Positions 13,429-18,406 of a DNA stretch of 25,143 nucleotides are shown here, piece after piece; position 1 is the first letter of the stretch, and every line of letters begins with the position of its first letter. Position numbers and translations under genes: made by a program. This DNA is from a virus. The stretch lies in the IMG/VR virus record IMGVR_UViG_3300030116_001247, positions 1 through 25,143 of that record; one strand, written 5' to 3'. Below the pieces are notes generated by a model. It ran no database searches, was not told where the DNA came from, and saw only the letters and a program-made list of their open reading frames with translations.

Positions 13429-13485
13429 TTCTGTTTCGCATGTCCGTTAAGACGCTCATCAGTATGGTTCATTCCATATACAGAA
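13429..13485 (-). ncRNA. Hammerhead ribozyme 1 (type III)
   Basis: In minus-strand RNA, stem III pairs UUCUGU (13485-13480) with ACAGAA (13434-13429). GUA ends at A17 (13479), the predicted cleavage site. Stem I is UAUGG with CCAUA around loop AAUGAA. The core CUGAUGA (13462-13456) follows. Stem II is GCGUC with GAC-AU-GC (5 pairs, 2-base bulge) around UUAACG, followed by GAAA (13437-13434). Every invariant core position (C3 U4 G5 A6, G8 A9, G12 A13 A14, A15.1-U16.1, H17) is satisfied. Both end loops could make the usual stem I to stem II contact. It lies between repeat C and the 23-residue frame. Confidence 0.9.
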
Positions 13486-13490
13486 TAATA

Positions 13491-13520
13491 TGAGCAGTTT
13501 TAAATCTTGCTCAGGATTTT
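13491..13520 (-). repeat. Pseudoknot-like intergenic repeat, copy C
   Basis: On the minus strand this copy reads AAATC C TGAGCA A GATTT AAAAC TGCTCA. Helix 1 is AAATC with GATTT (5 pairs). Helix 2 is TGAGCA with TGCTCA (6 pairs). The connecting loops of 1, 1 and 5 bases suit an H-type pseudoknot. Its first helix base is 4 bases past the stop at 13524. Hammerhead 1 starts 5 bases after it. Confidence 0.82.
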
Positions 13521-13523
13521 ATA

Positions 13524-13790
13524 TTAGCTAACTATTTTAAGTAACCTTCTAATTTGATTTTCATAAATTCTTAAAATTTCCTTACGTTCTCTCAATGTCA
13601 TTTTCTTTAGATCATGTAAATCTACAGAAGTATAGAAAAAAGCATTATCTAAATTTTCATCGTTCATTAAATCATCATCAGTTTCTAGTAATCCCGATTG
13701 TTGTTCTAACCATATCGAGATCATACTTTCCAGTGCGATATTTACGTATTGTTTCGCTGTAAGTTTCCCTTCACCTTCTCTAGTTATCAT
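13524..13790 (-). CDS. Hypothetical protein (88 residues)
   Basis: This mostly helical protein has an acidic middle (LLETDDDLMNDENLDNAFFY) and a basic C-terminal helix (RERKEILRIYENQIRRLLKI). It is bracketed by repeat copies D and C, each sitting in the short gap beside the gene. AGGAG lies about 10 bases before the ATG. No family is recognised. Confidence 0.65.
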   Translation of the reverse strand: MITREGEGKLTAKQYVNIALESMISIWLEQQSGLLETDDDLMNDENLDNAFFYTSVDLHDLKKMTLRERKEILRIYENQIRRLLKIVS

Positions 13791-13817
13791 TTTTATATTC
13801 TCCTATATTAAATAAAA

Positions 13818-13847
13818 TGAGCAGTTTTAAATCTTGCTCAGGATTTT
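13818..13847 (-). repeat. Pseudoknot-like intergenic repeat, copy D
   Basis: This copy is identical to copy C over the 30-base core. It begins 4 bases after the TAG stop at 13851. No hammerhead follows; the next gene's AGGAG site lies directly downstream. Confidence 0.82.
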
Positions 13848-13850
13848 ATA

Positions 13851-14186
13851 CTAACCTCTGATTCTTCCGTAGCCGTTGGACTGTTGGAAATTGTTGTAAA
13901 ATTGCCCTCGAATATCTTTCTTAATTTCATTTGAAAAACTGGATTTTAATTTCTCAACTTTTCTAAGAGATCGCCTCATCCTTCTAAGATCGTTAGGAGT
14001 AGCCCCGAATCTGTAGCAATCTTTTTGATGTTGGAAAACTCCGACAAGTAGCCACACGTTAGAACCATCTTTTCCGATCCCGTGCAAAACATAAAGATTC
14101 TTAAATTTATCTTTTGCTGTTTGCCCCTTCTGATACTTGCGGGCTTGTCCTTCTGTTTGAAGGTCTATACATTTCACGTATTGCAT
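13851..14186 (-). CDS. Basic hypothetical protein, first gene of the leftward arm (111 residues)
   Basis: This is the first gene downstream of the leftward promoter at 14738-14766, behind a leader of about 545 bases. It is strongly basic (RKYQKGQTAKDKFKNLYVLH, then RRMRRSLRKVEKLKSSF) with a small beta-hairpin core (NVWLLVGVFQHQKDCYRFG). The charge and first-gene position suggest an early nucleic-acid-binding or host-takeover factor, but no family is recognised. AGGAG lies upstream of the ATG. Confidence 0.7.
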   Translation of the reverse strand: MQYVKCIDLQTEGQARKYQKGQTAKDKFKNLYVLHGIGKDGSNVWLLVGVFQHQKDCYRFGATPNDLRRMRRSLRKVEKLKSSFSNEIKKDIRGQFYNNFQQSNGYGRIRG

Positions 14187-14427
14187 TTTTTTCTCCTATA
14201 TTTGTTAAACATTAATACGTGAGATGCATTTTATAGAAGTAAATATAAATTGCAATACCTAGAATAAAAATAATTTTAAGGCAGCTATCACCACTAAAAA
14301 GAACCCATTAAAAGAATAGCCCTAGCAGCTAAATAGAGAGCCATACAGCCACAATATTTATATTTGAAAAGGTATTAAAAGGGAGGTTAGTGAATAACTC
14401 TCTAACGCTTTGATTTTATAAAGCTTT

Positions 14428-14812
14428 GTCTAGTCCTTGCTTAGTCTAAAGGAATAAATACTAGACATAACTAAACGGGGATTCTGTTTACTAGACAAGG
14501 GATCAGATGAAACTAGACAAATCTTTTTTAGTTTCTGGCGGGGCTTTGCTTAGTTTTGTTTAGTTTTGTTTAGCGGGGGGCAGGATGCACGGGTAGGGTG
14601 GTGGTGGTGTGTACTAAATCTTATACATTTTGAGCTAAAATAGATGTTTACTAGACAGGACCTTGGCGGTATCCCTGTGTAGTTTAGAAACCCTCACTAT
14701 ATATTATATATACTAGCCTCCCTCGGGGTACTATATCATTGTACAGAATAATCTCATACTTGTCAAGACCTTTTTAGTTTTTTTATTTCTTGACAAGATC
14801 GTATACTAGACC
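14428..14812. repeat. TACTAGACA repeat family, possible operators or iterons
   Basis: Direct copies occur at 14459-14467, 14489-14497 and 14649-14657 (TACTAGACA), 14511-14519 (AACTAGACA) and 14804-14812 (TACTAGACC). An inverted partial copy TGTCTAGT lies at 14428-14435. The last direct copy lies inside the rightward promoter spacer, so a protein bound there would block that promoter. Confidence 0.6.
14738..14766 (-). promoter_or_regulatory. Leftward sigma70-like promoter
   Basis: On the minus strand, a perfect TTGACA (14766-14761), a 17-base spacer and TACAAT (14743-14738) are present. It reads into the leftward arm through a long leader toward the gene at 14186. The -35 flank TTGACAAG is shared with the opposing promoter. 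Confidence 0.85.
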
Positions 14813-14818
14813 TATAAT
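14790..14818 (+). promoter_or_regulatory. Rightward consensus sigma70 promoter, leaderless
   Basis: A perfect TTGACA (14790-14795), a 17-base spacer and a perfect TATAAT (14813-14818) are present. The expected RNA start falls on the A of the ATG at 14825, so the first gene would be made from a leaderless mRNA. No ribosome site is present upstream of that ATG, which fits. Confidence 0.92.
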
Positions 14819-14824
14819 AAGCCT

Positions 14825-15298
14825 ATGAGTTATCTTCCACAAACTACAGATAAAAAGAATAAGGTTCTTACGGAGAAACAACAATCTTTTCTGGACAATT
14901 TGATCCAGACAGGAGGTGATCCTAAGAAAGCAGCCGAGCTTGCAGGATACTCAGGCAATTATCATCAAGTTATAAAAAGTCTTAGACAAGAAGTGATTGA
15001 ATTAGCCTCGGATGTACTAGCTCGTTCTGCCCCTCAAGCAGCTTTTAAGCTTGTAGACATCATGAATAGTGATGCACCTATACCACAAGTCAGCAATAAG
15101 CTGACGGCTGCCCAAACTATTTTGGATCGTGTAGGTGTGACTAAGAATGATAAATTAGATGTAACTCATACTGCTGCCGGAGGTATCTTTATACTTCCTG
15201 AAAAAGCACCTATTGAAGTAGAAGCACAGGATATAGAGTATGAAGAAACTGGAAGCCGACAATATAGCATGGCAGACCATAATGAAGAAGAGGAATAA
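14825..15298 (+). CDS. Terminase small subunit
   Basis: The 157-residue protein begins its folded part with LTEKQQSFLDNLIQTGGDPK and KAAELAGYS, a helix-turn-helix pattern typical of phage small terminases that recognise the packaging site. A helical oligomerisation region (ASDVLARSAPQAAFKLVDIM) and an acidic disordered C-terminus (IEYEETGSRQY to EEEE) follow. It sits first in the packaging module, with the large terminase about 3 kb downstream instead of adjacent, separated by small basic genes and IscU. It is predicted to be translated from a leaderless mRNA. Confidence 0.85.
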   Translation: MSYLPQTTDKKNKVLTEKQQSFLDNLIQTGGDPKKAAELAGYSGNYHQVIKSLRQEVIELASDVLARSAPQAAFKLVDIMNSDAPIPQVSNKLTAAQTILDRVGVTKNDKLDVTHTAAGGIFILPEKAPIEVEAQDIEYEETGSRQYSMADHNEEEE

Positions 15299-15501
15299 TG
15301 CCAAAAAGAAAAAAAACAACAACAAAGAAAAAGAAGTCCACAGTAAACAAGGCAGGTAACTATACTAAGCCGGGAATGCGTAAAAGACTTTTTGAAAAAA
15401 TAAAAGCAGGAAGTAAAGGCGGTAGACCCGGACAATGGAGTGCTAGAAAAGCACAGATGCTTGCAAAAGAATATAAGGCAAAAGGTGGAGGATACAAATA
15501 A
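15298..15501 (+). CDS. Basic small protein of a type recurrent in marine phages (67 residues)
   Basis: The start shares a base with the small terminase stop (TAATG). The N-terminus is a lysine-rich tail (PKRKKTTTKKKKST), followed by a compact module NYTKPGMRKRLFEKIKAGSK, GGRPGQWSARKAQMLAKEYK and AKGGGY. I recall this module from many marine phage genomes, possibly within DUF5872, but no function is known. The high charge suggests binding to packaged DNA. It opens a run of similar genes. Confidence 0.75.
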   Translation: MPKRKKTTTKKKKSTVNKAGNYTKPGMRKRLFEKIKAGSKGGRPGQWSARKAQMLAKEYKAKGGGYK

Positions 15502-15607
15502 AAAGCTACTTAGTAAACCTTTATGGTATATGGTATTCTTACCTACACTACCACCAGTACTCGGAGCAATATTCATATTACTAATTATTTATAATTTACA
15601 GTCATGA
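15485..15607 (+). CDS. Single-pass membrane mini-protein, GTG start (40 residues)
   Basis: From GTG at 15485 the frame reads MEDTNKKLLSKPLWYMVFLP, then TLPPVLGAIFILLIIYN. It has a charged N-terminus and one clear hydrophobic helix. AAGG lies 5 bases before the GTG. It overlaps the gene before it by 17 bases, and its TGA overlaps the next ATG (ATGA), supporting translation. An internal ATG at 15530 would give just the membrane helix. A small holin or spanin-like role is possible but unproven. Confidence 0.5.
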   Translation: MEDTNKKLLSKPLWYMVFLPTLPPVLGAIFILLIIYNLQS

Positions 15608-15900
15608 CTAGAAAGAAAAAAGACCCGAAGAAAGGAACGGGTAAAAAACCCAAGGGTAGTGGTAGAAGATTATATACAGACGAGAATCCAAAGGATACTG
15701 TATCAATTAAATTTGCAACCCCTGCAGATGCTAGGGCTACAGTAGCTAAAGTAAAACGAATTAAAAAACCATTTGCACGTAAGATACAGATATTGACAGT
15801 ATTAGAACAACGTGCTAAAGTAGCAGGAAAAGCTACACAGGCTCAGATAGCTAAAAAAGGTAAAGAGGCTATCAGAAAACAACATGGTCGTAAGACTTAA
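15604..15900 (+). CDS. Basic small protein (98 residues), marine-phage type
   Basis: The protein starts TRKKKDPKKGTGKKPKGSGR and RLYTDENPKDT, continues VSIKFATPADARATVAKVKR, and ends IRKQHGRKT. About a third of the residues are Lys or Arg. The motif GTGKKPKGSGRRLYTDENP is one I recall from many marine phage genomes without known function. The disordered basic head and the helical middle suggest a DNA- or RNA-binding protein, perhaps packaged with the genome. It follows the membrane mini-protein by ATGA overlap. Confidence 0.78.
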   Translation: MTRKKKDPKKGTGKKPKGSGRRLYTDENPKDTVSIKFATPADARATVAKVKRIKKPFARKIQILTVLEQRAKVAGKATQAQIAKKGKEAIRKQHGRKT

Positions 15901-15925
15901 TATTAACTAACGTAAGGAAAATATA

Positions 15926-16069
15926 ATGCCACATACACCAACACATAAAAAAAGAAAGAGCATGAGTAAAGGCGGAGGAAGAAAAGGAAGAAAAAGCTAC
16001 GCTAGAGGCGGTGCTAATGGAGCTAAGAAAAAGAAAAGCATGGCAAAGGGTGGTCGCAAAAAGAAATAA
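15926..16069 (+). CDS. Protamine-like basic mini-protein (47 residues)
   Basis: The frame reads MPHTPTHKKRKSMSKGGGRK, then GRKSYARGGANGAKKKKSMA and KGGRKKK. About 40% is Lys or Arg, with two SMxKGG units, and it is otherwise Gly, Ala and Ser. The composition is like protamines or histone H1 tails, and the protein is surely disordered without DNA. AAGGA lies 9 bases before the ATG. It is probably a nucleic acid condensing factor, but this is inferred only from composition. Confidence 0.7.
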   Translation: MPHTPTHKKRKSMSKGGGRKGRKSYARGGANGAKKKKSMAKGGRKKK

Positions 16070-16072
16070 GTA

Positions 16073-16756
16073 ATGTCTTATTTAATGAGTAATATCCCAC
16101 ATTTTCCGTGTTGGGTAAGAAGGGAGTTTACGCATAATCATCTAAAGTATCATGGAGAGTTTTTACATGCTTTAGCAATAGCAGTAAACACAATTCCAGA
16201 TCGTTCTTTAAGTTTCCAAGTAGTATTTACAGGAAATGAAATGGATAGAGATGATTGGGAAGAAGGTAATATTCATGGCGGTGCTATGTGGGCTAGAATG
16301 CCTATACAAGGTTTAGTAGCTGACATACCGATGGATGAATGGGCAGAACCAATGGAAAATCATTTGGTGCAGCCTTGGGATTGTGAATCTAGAACACACT
16401 CAGTTGTTGTTTTAGATAGAACAAGTTCATCACCTTGGATTGCAAAAATAGGTAGTGAGTTTTATACAGCAAGATATATGTTTACTGTAGACTATACAGA
16501 TAATAGTATTGCTGATGATCCTGCACAACATAAACAATCTCACGTATTATATATTACAGAAGATTGTCCTTGGAAAGGAAATATAATAGCATTACCTAAT
16601 AATAGAGTTAGAGTTACTAACCCTGCATTATGGGCAACAGGTGAAGGACCACCAGACTTTATACCTTCGCAGTGGTTACATTCTGCAGAAGGTCATGAAA
16701 GTTATATGAACCCTGATTTAACTTTTAATAATTTATACAGTGATAAGGATAAGTAA
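16073..16756 (+). CDS. Conserved hypothetical protein (227 residues)
   Basis: This is the only sizeable non-basic protein among the small basic genes. It is rich in aromatic residues (PHFPCWVRREFTHNHLKYHG, CESRTHSVVVLDRTSSSPWI, WKGNIIALPNNRVRVTNPAL) with a beta-rich pattern. It begins 3 bases after the preceding stop; an ATG 5 codons in is also possible. It ends one base into the next gene (TAATG). I do not recognise the family. A virion or assembly role is suggested only by position. Confidence 0.75.
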   Translation: MSYLMSNIPHFPCWVRREFTHNHLKYHGEFLHALAIAVNTIPDRSLSFQVVFTGNEMDRDDWEEGNIHGGAMWARMPIQGLVADIPMDEWAEPMENHLVQPWDCESRTHSVVVLDRTSSSPWIAKIGSEFYTARYMFTVDYTDNSIADDPAQHKQSHVLYITEDCPWKGNIIALPNNRVRVTNPALWATGEGPPDFIPSQWLHSAEGHESYMNPDLTFNNLYSDKDK

Positions 16757-17010
16757 TGGCACTTAAAAAATCTCAAAAGTCTTTAAAAAAATGGACTAAA
16801 CAAAAATGGAGAACTCCAAGTGGAAAGAAGTCTTCAGAGACTGGTGAGGTTTATGCTCCTGCTGCTAAGATTAGAAAACTTAAATCAACTGCAGCCGGCA
16901 GACGTAAGTTAGCTGCTGCTAATAAAAAGAAAAGAGAAGCCACTGCAAAAGGCAAACAACATGCTAAACATGGCTTACATCGTAAAACTAAAAAGAAAAA
17001 AAGGAAATAA
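16756..17010 (+). CDS. Very basic small protein (84 residues), DUF5872-like
   Basis: The N-terminal module SLKKWTKQKWRTPSGKKSSE, with TGEVYAPAAKI after it, resembles small basic proteins seen in marine phages and large algal viruses (DUF5872 by memory). The rest is Lys, Arg and Ala (RRKLAAANKKKREATAKGKQ) ending in KTKKKKRK. I count 32 Lys or Arg in 84 residues. Function is unknown. It is coupled to its upstream gene by a one-base overlap. Confidence 0.75.
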   Translation: MALKKSQKSLKKWTKQKWRTPSGKKSSETGEVYAPAAKIRKLKSTAAGRRKLAAANKKKREATAKGKQHAKHGLHRKTKKKKRK

Positions 17011-17013
17011 AAT

Positions 17014-17139
17014 ATGGATATATTTGTTTTTATAATTGTATTATTAGTTATTCTTGGTGTTGGATTAAAGAAATTTAAACCTGAGACTTACAATAATATA
17101 AAACATAATATTAAAAATATTACTAAAGAACCATTTTAA
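17014..17139 (+). CDS. Membrane mini-protein (41 residues)
   Basis: The frame begins MDIFVFIIVLLVILGVGLKK, one N-terminal membrane helix, followed by a basic polar tail (FKPETYNNIKHNIKNITK). AAGGAAA lies about 6-9 bases before the ATG. It sits 3 bases after the preceding gene. It may be a signal-anchored small protein or a second holin-like candidate; the sequence alone does not say. Confidence 0.6.
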   Translation: MDIFVFIIVLLVILGVGLKKFKPETYNNIKHNIKNITKEPF

Positions 17140-17143
17140 CCTT

Positions 17144-17230
17144 ATGAAACAACAAAACCAAAAGGTTAAAACTAAACAGTACTTAACTAAGTTACGCAAG
17201 CAACAACAGTTAAGAAAACATAATCAATAA
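17144..17230 (+). CDS. Possible basic micro-protein (28 residues)
   Basis: The frame is MKQQNQKVKTKQYLTKLRKQ followed by QQLRKHNQ, all Lys, Arg and Gln with one short amphipathic helix. It fills the gap between two better-supported genes (4 bases after one, 1 base before the next) and shares their basic composition. No good ribosome site is present, so it is uncertain. Confidence 0.4.
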   Translation: MKQQNQKVKTKQYLTKLRKQQQLRKHNQ

Positions 17231-17231
17231 A

Positions 17232-17546
17232 ATGAGAATAGAATATAAAAAAGGTGGTAAAAGTAAACGTGATCCTAGACTTGCTAGAGCAGGTGTTAGT
17301 GGTTATAATAAACCTAAACGTACTCCTAATCATCCTAAGAAGTCTCATATTGTTGTAGCAAAAGAAGGAGACAAAGTTAAAACAATTCGTTTTGGACAAC
17401 AAGGTGCAAAGACTGCAGGTAAACCTAAAGCAGGTGAGTCTAGAAAAACAAAAATGAAAAGAAAATCTTTTAAAGCTAGACACAGAAAAAATATTGCCAA
17501 GGGAAAAATGTCAGCAGCGTATTGGGCTAACAGAGTTAAATGGTAG
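17232..17546 (+). CDS. Basic conserved protein (104 residues), marine-phage type
   Basis: Visible segments are YKKGGKSKRDPRLARAGVSG, SHIVVAKEGDKVKTIRFGQQ and KRKSFKARHRKNIAKGKMSA, closing AYWANRVKW. The block EGDKVKTIRFGQQG followed by RRKSFKARH-type and AYWAN endings is a pattern I recall from many marine phage genomes, without known function. Several Arg, His and Lys residues line an amphipathic helix. It belongs to the run of basic genes before IscU. Confidence 0.78.
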   Translation: MRIEYKKGGKSKRDPRLARAGVSGYNKPKRTPNHPKKSHIVVAKEGDKVKTIRFGQQGAKTAGKPKAGESRKTKMKRKSFKARHRKNIAKGKMSAAYWANRVKW

Positions 17547-17547
17547 T

Positions 17548-17694
17548 ATGCCACAGTTAGGAAGTAATGAAAAACCAGTTCTTATGACAAATAAGAAGAA
17601 TGGTGGTCGTATTGGTAAAGGTTCTAGACTTAGAAAACAAACAGTGTCTAGAAAAGAGTTTGAAGATAATTGGGATAGAATATTTAAAAAATAA
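17548..17694 (+). CDS. Small basic hypothetical protein (48 residues)
   Basis: The frame starts at the ATG at 17548, 1 base after the previous stop, and reads MPQLGSNEKPVLMTNKKNGG, then RIGKGSRLRKQTVSRKEFED and NWDRIFKK. Its stop shares a base with the IscU start (TAATG), so it is coupled to IscU. The C-terminal EFEDNWDRIF is a short amphipathic helix. No family is recognised. Confidence 0.65.
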   Translation: MPQLGSNEKPVLMTNKKNGGRIGKGSRLRKQTVSRKEFEDNWDRIFKK

Positions 17695-18110
17695 TGGCAT
17701 ATTCACAACAAGTTGTTGACAGATTTAAAAGCGTACTGAATGAACCTGAAAAACATGCAGTAGGTAGGTTTGATCCAAATGATCCTAATGTAGCTACAGG
17801 TATGACAGGTTCTCCTGCGTGTGGCGATGTAATGAGATTACAACTAAAACTTGATGGAGATATTATAGAAGATGTTAAGTTTAAAACATATGGTTGTGGT
17901 TCAGCCATAGCTTCAAGCACTATGTTTGTGGAAATGCTAAAAGGTAAAACAGTTGAAGAGGCTAAACAAATAAAAGATAAAGATATAGCAAAAGCTTTAG
18001 AACTACCTCCTATTAAATTACATTGTAGTGTTTTAGCAGAAGCAAGCATTGTAAAAGCTATTGAAGATTGGGAAAATAAAATCTCACATAGGACACATAA
18101 TCAAAGATGA
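17694..18110 (+). CDS. iscU: IscU-type iron-sulfur cluster scaffold protein
   Basis: This 138-residue protein is IscU-like along its length. It contains MAYSQQVVDRF, DPNDPNVATGMTGSPACGDV, KFKTYGCGSAIASS and LPPIKLHCSVLAE. The cluster ligands C43, D45, C68, H110 and C111 are all kept, and so is the LPPIK (104-108) segment that HscA recognises in bacterial IscU. IscU receives sulfur from IscS, assembles 2Fe-2S clusters and passes them on with HscA and HscB. With no iscS, hscA or hscB visible here, it would need host partners. It sits inside the head/packaging operon, coupled to genes on both sides (TAATG and ATGA). Confidence 0.95.
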   Translation: MAYSQQVVDRFKSVLNEPEKHAVGRFDPNDPNVATGMTGSPACGDVMRLQLKLDGDIIEDVKFKTYGCGSAIASSTMFVEMLKGKTVEEAKQIKDKDIAKALELPPIKLHCSVLAEASIVKAIEDWENKISHRTHNQR

Positions 18111-18406
18111 AAGAAGGATATATAAAAAGAAAAACTTCTACAGTGCCTTTTGGTTATGAGCCTAGTGATATAGAAGGTTATCTTAAACCTGTTCCAGAAC
18201 AACTAGAGGCTTTACAAATTGTAGAAGACTTAATAATAAGTGAATCTATAAGTTTAAGAGATGCTTGTGACTGGATAGAATTTAAAACTAAACGTGGTAT
18301 TACAGCAGCAGGTTTAAAGAAACACATAGATAAAAAGTATGGAACACGACAACAAAGACTTGAAAGATTGGGAACAGAATCCACATCTTTACTTGACAGA
18401 TTCTGA
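18107..18406 (+). CDS. Small helix-turn-helix-like protein upstream of the large terminase
   Basis: The 99-residue protein shows PVPEQLEALQIVEDLIISES, then SLRDACDWIEFKTKRGITAA and GLKKHIDKKYG. I recall this PIPEQ-EAL plus W-x-K-T-x-R-x-I-T/S-x-x-G-L-K-K pattern from small phage genes just before terL. The second half looks like a resolvase-type helix-turn-helix, so it could recognise DNA and assist packaging. It overlaps the IscU end by 4 bases and the terminase start by 68 bases. Confidence 0.7.
   Translation: MKEGYIKRKTSTVPFGYEPSDIEGYLKPVPEQLEALQIVEDLIISESISLRDACDWIEFKTKRGITAAGLKKHIDKKYGTRQQRLERLGTESTSLLDRF

Larger units (their letters stand above)
14187..14824. promoter_or_regulatory. 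Divergent control region between the two arms
   Basis: About 640 bases without a credible gene separate the leftward and rightward arms. It contains the two back-to-back promoters, the TACTAGACA repeats, and a tandem 10-base repeat TAGTTTTGTT (14551-14573). A G-rich tract lies at 14575-14609 (GGGGGG, GGG, GGG and three GG runs), and a TATATATTATATATA-like stretch at 14697-14713. The left part (14187-14420) is AT-rich with short frames only. The mix of iteron-like repeats, AT-rich DNA and position next to the small terminase fits a control region that could also hold an origin or packaging site. Confidence 0.75.

Noticed and set aside
12055-13847. CRISPR array
   Set aside because: The four repeats are separated by whole genes, not by short unique spacers.
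14221-14420. Short hydrophobic frames in the leftward leader
   Set aside because: They are 15-30 codons with no ribosome site and no in-frame start where the hydrophobic part is, so no gene is called.
15166-15576. Long minus-strand frame opposite the small terminase and basic gene
   Set aside because: It is Ser, Phe and Cys rich, as expected for the antisense of Lys- and Glu-rich genes, and it has no ribosome site.
18339-18406. Frameshift between the 18107 gene and the large terminase
   Set aside because: Both frames are intact with sensible products. The overlap of 68 bases is better explained by coupled translation.
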